Source: Rhodospirillales bacterium (lineage in GTDB: Bacteria > Pseudomonadota > Alphaproteobacteria > Rhodospirillales > Shumkoniaceae). Taken from it: a stretch of DNA of 64,000 nt. The translations under genes and the position numbers were made by a program. This document shows, in pieces, positions 35,716 to 44,296 of this stretch. The stretch spans positions 1 to 64,000 of the forward strand of contig JACZKS010000090.1 in NCBI GenBank assembly GCA_014859895.1, read 5' to 3'. The notes under the pieces were generated by a model that worked only from the letters and a program-made list of their open reading frames with translations, searched no databases and had not been told where the DNA came from. Positions within the stretch are counted from its first letter, which is position 1. Each line of letters begins with the position of its first letter.

Positions 35716-37122
35716 ATGACGAGGGCAAGGCAAAACAGCGTCGGCATCCGGACATCGCCCGAACGCATCTCGGTGACCAGCCCCTTTGACGGCCGGCCGG
35801 TGGGAAGCGTGATGCCCAGCGACGAAGGCGATATCGTTGCGGCGGTCTATCGGGCGCGCGCCGCGTGGGGAGAATTCCGTGCTTCGACGCCCGGGGAGCG
35901 CCGGGCCATGCTCTACCGGCTTGCCGACGCCATCGCCGGGGAAGCCGAGGCAATGGCCCGCTGCATCTGCCTGGAAACAGGAAAGACCATCGGCGAGGCC
36001 CGCCGCGAAACGGCGCGCGCGCAGAACACCCTCAAGTTGGCGGGCGACGCGGCGACGTTCCTCGACGGCGAGGTTCTCAACTGCGCGGTGATCGAGGGCG
36101 TCAAGAGCCGCACGGCGACCGTGACCTACGAGCCGGTCGGTGTCGTCGCCGCCATCACGCCGTTCAACTATCCGCTCAACCTATTGTGCCACAAGCTGGG
36201 TCCGGCCCTGGGCGCCGGCAACGCCGTCGTCGCCAAACCGTCGCCGAAGGCCCCGTTGGCGGCCGTGCGGTTGCAGGCCCTGGCCCTCGGCTGCGGCTTT
36301 CCGGCAGGCCTTTTCCAGGTTGTCCACGGACATGCCGAGGCGGCGTTGGCCCTGGCCGGAGCCCCCATCGACATCCTCAGCTTCACCGGCAGCCCCCAGG
36401 CCGGCCGGGCGCTGAAGGCGGCAAGCGGCCTGATCCGCTGCCTGATGGAACTGGGTGGCAACGACCCGCTGATCGTCATGCCCGACGCCGACCTGGACAA
36501 GGCCGTCGAGACGGTGATCGCCCATCGCTTCGAACTGGCCGGCCAAAGCTGCGCCGCGGTAAAGCGCCTGTACCTGCACGACGAGATCCGAGGCGAAGTG
36601 ACGGCGCGCCTGCTGGCCCGGGCGGCGGCGATTCGCACCGGCGATCCCTTGGACGAGGCCACCGACATGGGCCCCGTGATCGACGAGGAAGCCGCCGGGC
36701 GCGTGGCCGGTCGCATCGCCGATGCGGTTGGCCGGGGCGCACGGTTGGCCTGGGGGGGCGAGCGCCGCGGCACCCTGATCGCGCCCACCATCATCGACGA
36801 GGTGCCGATCGATGCCCCGCTGATCGCCGAGGAAACCTTCGGCCCGGTCGTTTCCATCCGCGGCTTTGCCGACGTCGGGGCCGTCATCGCCGAGGTCAAT
36901 GCTGGGCTCTACGGCCTTCAGGCCGGCCTTTTCACCAACGATTACGCGCTTGTACGCCGGGTTTCGCGGGATCTTCAGGTGGGAGGCGTGATGATCAACG
37001 AGGGGCCCGATTTCCGGGCCGAACACGTTCCCTTCGGGGGCGTCAAGCAAAGCGGGCTCGGCCGCGAGGGCGTACGCATTGCCCTTCGCGAGATGAGCGA
37101 GACGAAGGTGGTGATCGAATGA
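35716..37122 (+). CDS. Aldehyde dehydrogenase family protein
   Basis: About 468 residues. NAD(P)-binding ITPFNYPLNLLCHKLGPAL, catalytic Glu in MELGGNDPLIV and catalytic Cys in GQSCAAVKR are present; the C-terminus has PFGGVKQSGLGREG. The sequence looks nearest to lactaldehyde/GapN-like or phosphonoacetaldehyde-type ALDHs, by eye. It would oxidise the aldehyde produced by the upstream dehydrogenase or by the DapA-like step. ATG 35710 is an alternative start; GGAAAGG fits 35716 better. It overlaps the next gene by 4 nt. Confidence 0.88.
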   Translation: MTRARQNSVGIRTSPERISVTSPFDGRPVGSVMPSDEGDIVAAVYRARAAWGEFRASTPGERRAMLYRLADAIAGEAEAMARCICLETGKTIGEARRETARAQNTLKLAGDAATFLDGEVLNCAVIEGVKSRTATVTYEPVGVVAAITPFNYPLNLLCHKLGPALGAGNAVVAKPSPKAPLAAVRLQALALGCGFPAGLFQVVHGHAEAALALAGAPIDILSFTGSPQAGRALKAASGLIRCLMELGGNDPLIVMPDADLDKAVETVIAHRFELAGQSCAAVKRLYLHDEIRGEVTARLLARAAAIRTGDPLDEATDMGPVIDEEAAGRVAGRIADAVGRGARLAWGGERRGTLIAPTIIDEVPIDAPLIAEETFGPVVSIRGFADVGAVIAEVNAGLYGLQAGLFTNDYALVRRVSRDLQVGGVMINEGPDFRAEHVPFGGVKQSGLGREGVRIALREMSETKVVIE

Positions 37123-37892
37123 GCGGGCAGCCCCCCCTGAAAATCGGCGTCTTCGGCGCCAGCGGCCGGGTCGGCAAGCTTGTCGTCGAGGCGGTTCTGG
37201 CGGCGCCTGACCTGAGCTTGGCGGCGGCTGCGGTTTCGGCCGCATCGCCGGTCATCGGCAAGCCGATTCCCGGAAGCGGCGTCGTCTACGGGCCGCTCGA
37301 CAAGCTGCCGTTCGCCGCCTGCGACGTAGTCGTCGATTTCTCGCGGCCGGCGGCGACCCTGGAACTGTTGAACGCCGATAGCAACGGCGGCATTCCTGTG
37401 GTGATCGGCACCACCGGGTTCGATTCGTCCCAGTCGGCGACGATCGCAGCCGCCGCTCATCGCCGGCCCATCGTGCTGGGCGCCAACTTCGGACGCGGCT
37501 TCCCCGCCTTCCTGCGGCTCGCCTCGGCGCTGGCTGCGGCCGAACCGGACGCGGCGGCCCGCATTTCCGAGATCTATCACGCCCGCAAGAAAAAGGAGCC
37601 GAGCGGCACCTCGGCGCTGCTGGCCGATGCCGTCGCCGAGGCCAGCGGCCGCGCGGCCGCGGACATTCCCATCGATGTGGTCCGCGAGGGTGAAACGGTC
37701 GGCGTCAACGCGGTCATGATCGACTTCGGGCCGGCGGCAATCGAGGTCCGCTACACCGTCCATTCGCTGGCGTCCTACGCCGAAGGGGCACTTGCCGCCG
37801 CCCGCTGGGCGATCGGCTGCAGGCCGGGCCTTTACGGGCTCGCCGAGATCGGCACCCCGGCCGAGGGCGAAGGAGTCCATCATGACACTTGA
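37119..37892 (+). CDS. Divergent dihydrodipicolinate reductase (DapB) family protein
   Basis: About 257 residues. The NAD(P) motif is VFGASGRVGK and GTTGF is conserved. The catalytic block reads EIYHARKKKEPSGT: the family's first His is Tyr153 and the Asp before PSGT's Pro region is Lys159, while His154 and Lys157 remain. It therefore probably reduces something other than the usual dihydrodipicolinate precursor. It is translationally coupled (ATGA) to the ALDH and overlaps the DapA-like gene. Catabolic role inferred from context. Confidence 0.82.
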   Translation: MSGQPPLKIGVFGASGRVGKLVVEAVLAAPDLSLAAAAVSAASPVIGKPIPGSGVVYGPLDKLPFAACDVVVDFSRPAATLELLNADSNGGIPVVIGTTGFDSSQSATIAAAAHRRPIVLGANFGRGFPAFLRLASALAAAEPDAAARISEIYHARKKKEPSGTSALLADAVAEASGRAAADIPIDVVREGETVGVNAVMIDFGPAAIEVRYTVHSLASYAEGALAAARWAIGCRPGLYGLAEIGTPAEGEGVHHDT

Positions 37893-38817
37893 AGAACGTT
37901 TTTCGGGCGTTTTCACCGCGCTGATCACCCCGTTCGCCGGCGGCGAAGTCGATTTCGAAGCCTACGAAGCGCTGGTCAGGGATCAATTGGCCGCCGGCGT
38001 CGCCGGCCTGGTGCCGGTGGGCACTACCGGCGAGGCTGCCACCCTGAGCAAGGCCGAGACGGCCGAGATCATCCGCCGGACCGTGGCGCTCGCCGACGGC
38101 CGGGCCTTCGTGCTGGCCGGCACCGGGTCGAACAGCACCGAGAAGGCGGTCGAGATGACCGGATTAGCCGAGGAGTGCGGCGCCGACGGCTGTTTGGTCG
38201 TCACCCCCTACTACAACAAGCCGTCGCAGGCCGGCCTCATCGAGCATTATGCGGCGGTGGCTGGGGCAACCCGGCTGCCGATCATGCTCTATTCCGTTCC
38301 GGGGCGTTGCGGTGTCGAGATCGCGCCGGATACGGCGGCCAGGATCGCCCGCAAGTTCTTCAACGTCATCGGCATCAAGGAAGCCGGCGGGCGATCCGAA
38401 CGGGTGACCGAACTGCGTCTCGCCTGCGGCCACGATTTCATCATCCATTCGGGCGATGACGCGCTGACCCTGCCGTTCCTGGCGCTCGGCGCGGTAGGGG
38501 TGACGAGCGTGGTCGCCAACTATGCGCCGGTCGAGATGGTGGCCCTCCTCGAGGCTTGGCGGCACGGCGACCGCGCCAAGGCCCTCCGCCTGCATGACCG
38601 CCTGTTCGACCTCGCCAAGGCGATGTTCACGGTGGGCAACCCGGTTCCCATCAAGACGGCCCTGCACATCCAGGGGCGCATCGAATGCGCCTTTCGCAAG
38701 CCGCTGGTGCCGATGACGGTCAAACAGCGGCGGAGCCTTGAATCGTCGCTCGAGAAATTCAGTCAGCCGATGACGACGGCCGGAAACGGCTTACAAAAAA
38801 ATCGATATCAGACATAA
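37882..38817 (+). CDS. DapA/N-acetylneuraminate lyase superfamily aldolase
   Basis: About 311 residues, with AAGGAG before the ATG. The class I aldolase set is complete: Thr48-Thr49 in VGTTGE, Tyr137 in LYSVPGR, Arg142 and the Schiff-base Lys166 in GIKEAGG; TPYYNKPSQ is also present. These match dihydrodipicolinate synthase. In this catabolic cluster it could instead be a deaminase or lyase, as in hydroxyproline degradation. It starts 11 nt inside the DapB-like gene. Confidence 0.88.
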   Translation: MTLEERFSGVFTALITPFAGGEVDFEAYEALVRDQLAAGVAGLVPVGTTGEAATLSKAETAEIIRRTVALADGRAFVLAGTGSNSTEKAVEMTGLAEECGADGCLVVTPYYNKPSQAGLIEHYAAVAGATRLPIMLYSVPGRCGVEIAPDTAARIARKFFNVIGIKEAGGRSERVTELRLACGHDFIIHSGDDALTLPFLALGAVGVTSVVANYAPVEMVALLEAWRHGDRAKALRLHDRLFDLAKAMFTVGNPVPIKTALHIQGRIECAFRKPLVPMTVKQRRSLESSLEKFSQPMTTAGNGLQKNRYQT

Positions 38818-38983
38818 CCAATCTAGTATTGATGGCGTTATGCAATGCCATAGAATGATTAAAAATATAAATTAAATTCAATGCTTTAACATATAAAAAC
38901 AATACCTCTGACCTGTTCTTGTTTCTCGTCGACCAATTGTTGAAATTCGTCGCCCATGTGACCGAGTGAAAGGAGAGAGGGGA
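38818..38983 (+). promoter_or_regulatory. AT-rich gap before the ABC transporter genes
   Basis: About 165 bp with many A/T runs, unlike the flanking coding DNA. It ends in AGGAGAGAGGGGA before the binding-protein ATG. It probably contains the promoter of the transporter genes; no further gene is seen. Confidence 0.45.
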
Positions 38984-39823
38984 ATGAAAATTTTGAGATC
39001 TTTGGCCCTGGCCGGTCTGGCCACCGCCTTCGCCCTGAGCAGTGTCGGCGTGTCTCAGGCCGCCGAATCCGCCACCATCAACAAGATCCGCGACCGTGGG
39101 GCACTGCGGGTCGCCGGCATCCTCAACGAGGATCCCTATTTCAACAAGGACCCGCGTTCCGGCGAATGGCGGGGATTTGCCATCGACATGGCGCGGGACA
39201 TCGCCGAGACGCTGGGCGTCAAGCTGGAGGTTGTGGAATCGTCGTGGGGCAACTCGATTCTCGACGTGCAGAGCGGCAAGGTCGACCTGGCGCTGGCCCT
39301 CACCGCGCTGCCGAAGCGGGCGCTCTCGGTCTATTTCACGGCGCCGACCTACTACAACAGTTTCGTCATCGTTTCGCCGAAGGGCGATCTCAAGGGCCTG
39401 GATTGGAAGGGATTGAACGATCCGAAGTATACCTTTGCGGTCGACATCGGTTCGTCGCAGGACCTGATCGCCACCCAGTATCTGCCCAAGGCCAAGGTGC
39501 TGCGCTTCAAGACCCGTGACGAGGCGATCATCGCGGTGGCCACCGGCAAGGCCGACGCCATTGTCAGCACGGTGCTGAACGGCATGGTGATGAGCAAGCG
39601 CAACAACAAGCTGGGTGCCGTTCTGGTGCCCAAGCCGGTGCTATCCAGCCCGTCGGTGATCGGCCTCAACTACGATTCCGACGAGGTGTGGAAGAAGTTC
39701 GTCAGCGCGTGGGCCGAGTACAATCGGCGCGGTGGCAACAACCAGACTTGGATCGTCAAGGGCCTGGAGCCGTTCGGTCTGGGGATGGATGACCTCCCGG
39801 AAGGGTTCGACGTTGGGGGATGA
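38984..39823 (+). CDS. Polar amino-acid ABC transporter substrate-binding protein
   Basis: About 279 residues with a signal peptide ending at SQAA. It belongs to the SBP_bac_3 family: INKIRDRGALRVAGIL, GFAIDMARDIAETLGV, ALTALPKRALSVYFT and GSSQDL motifs. It binds an amino acid or opine in the periplasm. The start follows AGGAGAGAGGGGA. Downstream is a 14-bp hairpin and then the permease. The aligned catabolic genes upstream suggest the ligand is their substrate. Confidence 0.9.
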   Translation: MKILRSLALAGLATAFALSSVGVSQAAESATINKIRDRGALRVAGILNEDPYFNKDPRSGEWRGFAIDMARDIAETLGVKLEVVESSWGNSILDVQSGKVDLALALTALPKRALSVYFTAPTYYNSFVIVSPKGDLKGLDWKGLNDPKYTFAVDIGSSQDLIATQYLPKAKVLRFKTRDEAIIAVATGKADAIVSTVLNGMVMSKRNNKLGAVLVPKPVLSSPSVIGLNYDSDEVWKKFVSAWAEYNRRGGNNQTWIVKGLEPFGLGMDDLPEGFDVGG

Positions 39824-39832
39824 CCCTGGTCG

Positions 39833-39865
39833 CGATGGCCCGTATCCTGGCGATACGGGCCATCG
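39833..39865 (+). terminator. Attenuator-like hairpin between binding protein and permease
   Basis: CGATGGCCCGTATC pairs perfectly with GATACGGGCCATCG (14 bp, 5-nt loop), and TTTT follows closely. It is 9 nt after the binding-protein stop and 30 nt before the permease start. It probably lowers permease expression. Confidence 0.7.
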
Positions 39866-39895
39866 ATTTTCCACTCCATCCGAAACGGCACACGC

Positions 39896-40558
39896 ATGTA
39901 TTCATGGGATTTCTATACGGTTTTCCAGTCGTGGGACCTGTTTCTCTACGGTCTGTGGCTTACCTTCGTCTACAGCGTCGGCTCGATCGTCCTGGGCGTT
40001 ATCTTCGGCCTGATTGTCTGCTTCGCGCGGCTGTCCAAAGTCACGCTCTTCAGCGCGGCGGCCCGGGTCTACCTTGAGCTGTTCCGCTGCATGCCGCTGC
40101 TGGTGCTGGTGCTGTGGTTCTACTACGCCCTGCCCATGTTGACCGGCATGTCCATCGAAAACACCACCGCCGCCCTGCTGGCCCTGTCGCTCTACGTCAG
40201 CGCCTTCTATGCCGAGATCTTCCGGGGCGGCATCAAGGCGGTCGATTCGGGCCAGCACGAGGCAGGCGCCGCGATCGCCATGTCCCACGTCCAGATCATG
40301 TGGCGGATCATCCTGCCCCAGGCCGCCAAGAAAATGCTGCCGGCCTTTATCAACCAGTCGGTCATCCAGGTGAAGAATACGTCCCTCGCCTCGGTGATAT
40401 CGGTGGCCGAACTGTCCTACATGGGCGCTGTCGTCAACGGCGACACGTATCGGCCGCTCGAATCCTATACCCTGGTCGCGGTTCTCTACTTCCTGCTTCT
40501 GTTTCCGCTGACCCAGGTCGCCGACCGGGTGGAAAAGAAGCTGAGACTGAGCGACTGA
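39896..40558 (+). CDS. Amino-acid ABC transporter permease (HisM family)
   Basis: A 220-residue inner-membrane subunit with about five helices. The permease EAA loop appears as [20 protein letters not shown], and [13 protein letters not shown] is typical of polar amino-acid permeases. Only one permease is encoded, so it probably acts as a homodimer. The ribosome site is weak. It lies downstream of an attenuator-like hairpin and 28 nt before the ATPase. Confidence 0.92.
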   Translation: MYSWDFYTVFQSWDLFLYGLWLTFVYSVGSIVLGVIFGLIVCFARLSKVTLFSAAARVYLELFRCMPLLVLVLWFYYALPMLTGMSIENTTAALLALSLYVSAFYAEIFRGGIKAVDSGQHEAGAAIAMSHVQIMWRIILPQAAKKMLPAFINQSVIQVKNTSLASVISVAELSYMGAVVNGDTYRPLESYTLVAVLYFLLLFPLTQVADRVEKKLRLSD

Positions 40559-40586
40559 GCGATCCACGAGAACGCGAGAGAGCGCC

Positions 40587-41348
40587 ATGAACGACGCACC
40601 CCCCATCTTTTCGGTCCGGAACCTTTCGAAATCCTTCGGGCCGGTCCAGGTCTTCAGCGACATCAATTTGGACGTCACCCAGGGAGAGGTGATCGGCGTC
40701 ATCGGGCCGTCCGGCTGCGGCAAGTCGACCCTGATCCGCTGTCTCAACATGATGGAGATCCCCAACGGCGGCCAAATCTTCTTCCGGGGACGGCCGACCA
40801 CCGCCAACTTCCGCGGCAGGAACGGTTCCATCGGTGCTGGCGAATTGCGCCGCAAAGTCGGCATGGTGTTCCAGCAGTTCAACCTGTTCCCCCACAAGAC
40901 GGTGATCGAAAACGTCATCGAGGGACCGGTCGTGGTGCTGAAGGAGCCTCGCCAGGAGGCCATGGAACGGGCCACGGAACTGCTCCGCTCGGTCGGCCTG
41001 GCCGATAAGCGCAACGCCTTCCCCAACCATTTGTCGGGCGGCCAGAAACAGCGGGTGGCGATCGCCCGGGCGCTCGCCATGCGCCCCGAGGTCATGCTGT
41101 TCGACGAGGTGACGAGCGCGCTCGATCCGGAACTCGTGGGCGAGGTGCTCAACGTCATGCGTAAGCTGGCCGAAGGCGGCATGACCATGGTGATCGTCAC
41201 CCACGAGATGGCCTTCGCCGCCGATGTCGCCGATCGCGTCATCTTCCTCGACGAAGGGACGATCGCGGCGGAAGGCAGCGCCGATGCGGTAATCCACAAA
41301 CCGACGCAGGAACGGCTGAAACGGTTCCTGGCCCGTTTCCATGCCTGA
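40587..41348 (+). CDS. Amino-acid ABC transporter ATP-binding protein (GlnQ/HisP family)
   Basis: A 253-residue ATPase with Walker [10 protein letters not shown], signature LSGGQKQR, Walker [15 protein letters not shown] and a switch His in VTHEMAFA. It powers uptake through the single permease encoded just upstream. Placement after the catabolic genes and before the saccharopine-dehydrogenase-family gene makes it part of the same substrate-use cluster. Confidence 0.95.
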   Translation: MNDAPPIFSVRNLSKSFGPVQVFSDINLDVTQGEVIGVIGPSGCGKSTLIRCLNMMEIPNGGQIFFRGRPTTANFRGRNGSIGAGELRRKVGMVFQQFNLFPHKTVIENVIEGPVVVLKEPRQEAMERATELLRSVGLADKRNAFPNHLSGGQKQRVAIARALAMRPEVMLFDEVTSALDPELVGEVLNVMRKLAEGGMTMVIVTHEMAFAADVADRVIFLDEGTIAAEGSADAVIHKPTQERLKRFLARFHA

Positions 41349-41363
41349 GGAGGGCAATGGCTC

Positions 41364-42422
41364 ATGAAAGTCCTGGTGCTAGGCGCCGGCCGCGTCGGCG
41401 GACTGATCGCGACCATGCTTTCAAGGACAGGCGACTTTTTGGTCACCGTGGCCGATTCCAGCGAGGAGCAGCTTCGCCGCTTCGACGGTGCCCCGTTCGA
41501 CGCCTTCTGGCTGGATGCCGGCAACGCGCGCACCATCGACGATGCCATGGCGGGCGTCGATACCGTGATCAACGCCTGCCCGCCGGATGTCCACCTCGTC
41601 ATCGCGCGGGCGGCCCGCAAGAACGGCCTCAACTATTTCGATCTGAGCGAGGATTCGAAAAGCCTGCATGACATCCGGACCATCGCCAAGGACGCCAAGG
41701 CGGCTTTTGTGCCGCAGTGCGGGCTGTCGCCGGGTTTCGTGTCCATCGTGACCCGCGACGTGGCCGCCCGCCTGCAGCCGCCACTCGACATCGGGGTGCG
41801 CGTCGGCGCCCTGCCCCGCTATCCGACCAACCGCCTGAAATACGGCCTGACCTGGAACACCGACGGGCTGTTCAGCGAGTACACCGAACCCTGCGATGCC
41901 ATCCGCAATTCCAAACGTGTCACCGTCGAGCCTCTCAACGAGTGCGAGGAGTTGTCGCTCGACGGCCAGGCCTACGAAGCCTTCACCACCGCCAATGGGC
42001 TGGGCAGCCTGTGCGAGACCATCGAGGGCGAGATCCGCAACTTGACCTTCAAGACCCTGCGCTACCCCGGCCACCTGGAGCTGATCCGTTTTCTGATGGA
42101 CGATCTGGGCATGCGGCGGCGCCGCGACCTGTTCAAGACGGTCTTCGAGAACGGTCTGCCCCGCATTCATCAGGATGTGGTGCTGATCTTCATCACCGTA
42201 AGCGGTCGCCAGGGGCAGCGGGTGGTCCAGGAAAGTTATGTCCGGAAGCTGTACGCGGAGAGCGATGACCACAGCGCCATGCAGACGGTCTCGGCGGCCG
42301 CGACCTGCACGATGGTCGATCTCCTGCGCAACGGCACCTTGACCCGAACCGGCTACGTTCGCCAGGAGGATGTCGATCTGGCAACCTTCACCGGCAACCG
42401 TTTCGGCCACTACTTCGTGTGA
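41364..42422 (+). CDS. Saccharopine dehydrogenase-family NAD(P) enzyme
   Basis: A 352-residue protein. The N-terminal Rossmann fold has VLGAGRVGGLIATMLSR, then VADSSEEQL for the adenosine ribose, and a C-terminal dimerisation/catalytic half (PQCGLSPGFVSIVTRDVAA). This is the saccharopine dehydrogenase/lysine 6-dehydrogenase group, which oxidises or reduces amino-acid semialdehydes. It is the last gene of the ABC-transporter unit, 15 nt after the ATPase. The exact reaction is unknown. Confidence 0.85.
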   Translation: MKVLVLGAGRVGGLIATMLSRTGDFLVTVADSSEEQLRRFDGAPFDAFWLDAGNARTIDDAMAGVDTVINACPPDVHLVIARAARKNGLNYFDLSEDSKSLHDIRTIAKDAKAAFVPQCGLSPGFVSIVTRDVAARLQPPLDIGVRVGALPRYPTNRLKYGLTWNTDGLFSEYTEPCDAIRNSKRVTVEPLNECEELSLDGQAYEAFTTANGLGSLCETIEGEIRNLTFKTLRYPGHLELIRFLMDDLGMRRRRDLFKTVFENGLPRIHQDVVLIFITVSGRQGQRVVQESYVRKLYAESDDHSAMQTVSAAATCTMVDLLRNGTLTRTGYVRQEDVDLATFTGNRFGHYFV

Positions 42423-42431
42423 GGGGTTTGG

Positions 42432-43202
42432 TCAAATGTTCGATTTGGCGCCGGTGGCCGGCAAGGTGTCGGCGACGACCCGATACTCGTCTTTCGCCCG
42501 TTCCAGGTGCTGGCGCATGGCCTTGCGGGTGTTCTCCGGGGAACCCTCTTCGATGGCCGAGAAAATGGCGGCGTGCTCGGCGGCGATCCGACGAAGATAG
42601 GCCCGGGTGTCGGATGGCGTGTTGGGCCGCACCAGGGATTGATACTGGAACAGGATGCGCCTCCCCGGCACGAACAGCAGGCGGCCGAAATAGGCGATCA
42701 GATTGACGAAATGCGGGTTCCCCGTGGCTCTGGCGATGGCATGATGAAAGGCGATGTCGGAATCGGCCGCGATGCCGCCGGCTTCGACCTCGCGGTCGAA
42801 GGCAATCAGTTCCTTTTTCATGCGTTTCAGGTCGGCCGCGTCGCGCCGTTCCGCCGCTAGCCCGGCAGCCTCAATTTCGACGCCCAGCCGCAATTCGAGC
42901 ACCCGCACGATCTCGTCGAGCGAGTCCAGGTTTTCGGTGCCGATCAGGAAGGGTTGTTCGGGCAGCCGCTTGGCGACGAAGACGCCGACCCCCTGGCGCG
43001 AGACCACCAGTCGCTCGGCCTTCAGCGCGGCAACCGCCTCGCGCACTACCGTCCGGCTGACTCCGGTGCATTCGATCAGTTCCTGCTCGGTGGGAAGCTG
43101 GTCACCCGGCTTCAAGGTGCCTGACAGGATCTGCTTGCGCAGGCGGTTGGCGAGTTCCGAGGTCAGTTTGAGCGGCGAGGAGATTTTTTCGATGGGGTCC
43201 AT
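42432..43202 (-). CDS. GntR family transcriptional regulator, FCD subfamily
   Basis: About 256 residues with a winged helix (KPGDQLPTEQELIECTGVSR; VVREAVAALKAE) and an FCD effector domain (DSDIAFHHAIARATGNPHF). GGAGGCGTG precedes the ATG, which overlaps the stop of the Gfo/Idh gene as TGATG. It is the last gene of a minus-strand unit with two oxidoreductases and likely regulates it. Confidence 0.9.
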   Translation of the reverse strand: MDPIEKISSPLKLTSELANRLRKQILSGTLKPGDQLPTEQELIECTGVSRTVVREAVAALKAERLVVSRQGVGVFVAKRLPEQPFLIGTENLDSLDEIVRVLELRLGVEIEAAGLAAERRDAADLKRMKKELIAFDREVEAGGIAADSDIAFHHAIARATGNPHFVNLIAYFGRLLFVPGRRILFQYQSLVRPNTPSDTRAYLRRIAAEHAAIFSAIEEGSPENTRKAMRQHLERAKDEYRVVADTLPATGAKSNI

Positions 43203-44296
43203 CACGCCTCCGTCTTCATCAGGTCGGCCACGGCGTCCTGGTAGCGCGACGATTGGAGGGGCAGCTCGATAGTCTCGCCGCGGATCGCCGACAGCAAGAT
43301 CGTGTTCGCCAGTTCGACCGAGAGCATTCCCTGGGTTGCCGGTGCGATCAGCGGCGCCCCGTCCAGCACCGCCGCCACGAAGTTGTCGAGGATTTCAGCG
43401 TGCTGTCCCCCTTTCCCGGTATCCGGCGCGGTAACGAGGGAGGCTTGGGGCGCGAGTGTACGTTCCGTCGCGGAGCGCCGCAAAACGCTCGCGGGAACGG
43501 CATTGCGCTCGAACTCCGCCCGGTCGCCCTCGATGACGATCCGGCCGTTGTCTCCGCAGATCTCCAGCCGGTTGGTCCCGGGCGTTTCGCCGGTCGAGGT
43601 GATGAACACGCCGGTGGCCTTGCCGGGGAACTCCATATAGGCGGTGACTTCATCGTCGACGGCGATGTCGTCGTGCCACTTGCCGAAGTGGGCGTGTCCC
43701 CGCACCCTGACCGGTGTGCCACACAACCAGATCAGCAGATCGAGTTGATGGAGGGCCTGGGTCATCAGAAGGCCGCCGCCGCCGGCCCAGGTGGCAAACC
43801 ACGGCGTCTGCCGGAAATAAGCGTCGGTGCGAAACCAGTCGGTGATCGTCCATTGGACGCGCATCAAATCGCCGAGGTCGCCGCCGTCGACGAGGGCCTT
43901 GGCCCAGCGGAAGCGCGGGTCGGTGCGCTGGTTGAGCATGATAGCGAAGACCTGGTGCGGGTCGCGATGGGCGGCCAGCAGATCTTCGCATTCGCCCTTG
44001 TTGAGGGCGAGCGGCTTTTCCATCAGCAGATGGAGGCCGCCCTCCAGGATCAGGCGGCCGGTCCGCCAGTGGTCGGAATGGTGGGTCGAAACCAGCACGG
44101 CCTCGGCGAGCCCGGCCGCCAGCAGCGATTCTGTATCGGGAAAGCGCGCCGCCTCGGGTGCATCGAAGGTGGCGGCGACGGCAGGATCGCGATCGCATAC
44201 GGCAACCAGTTCGATGCGCGGGTTCCTGCGGATGTGGACCAAGTGATGGCGAGCCATGTGGCCGAGCCCGACCATTCCCAGCTTCAGTTTTTTCAT
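43202..44296 (-). CDS. Gfo/Idh/MocA family oxidoreductase
   Basis: A 364-residue NAD(P)-dependent enzyme. The Rossmann start is LKLGMVGLGHMARHHLVHI and the EKP motif is MEKPLALNKGE. The C-terminal domain carries the LMTQALHQLDLLIWLCG catalytic helix. Family members act on sugars, inositols or their derivatives. It overlaps the upstream Gfo/Idh gene by 4 nt. No transporter is encoded with the pair, so the substrate is open. Confidence 0.9.
   Translation of the reverse strand: MKKLKLGMVGLGHMARHHLVHIRRNPRIELVAVCDRDPAVAATFDAPEAARFPDTESLLAAGLAEAVLVSTHHSDHWRTGRLILEGGLHLLMEKPLALNKGECEDLLAAHRDPHQVFAIMLNQRTDPRFRWAKALVDGGDLGDLMRVQWTITDWFRTDAYFRQTPWFATWAGGGGLLMTQALHQLDLLIWLCGTPVRVRGHAHFGKWHDDIAVDDEVTAYMEFPGKATGVFITSTGETPGTNRLEICGDNGRIVIEGDRAEFERNAVPASVLRRSATERTLAPQASLVTAPDTGKGGQHAEILDNFVAAVLDGAPLIAPATQGMLSVELANTILLSAIRGETIELPLQSSRYQDAVADLMKTEA

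Noticed and set aside
38164-38667. 167-codon minus-strand frame inside the DapA-like gene
   Set aside because: It lies inside a complete aldolase gene and lacks domain support.
32906-38817. Assignment as the known trans-4-hydroxyproline pathway
   Set aside because: The dehydrogenase, ALDH and DapA-family genes fit, but the epimerase is missing and DapB-like and saccharopine-type enzymes are unexplained. I kept it only as an alternative.
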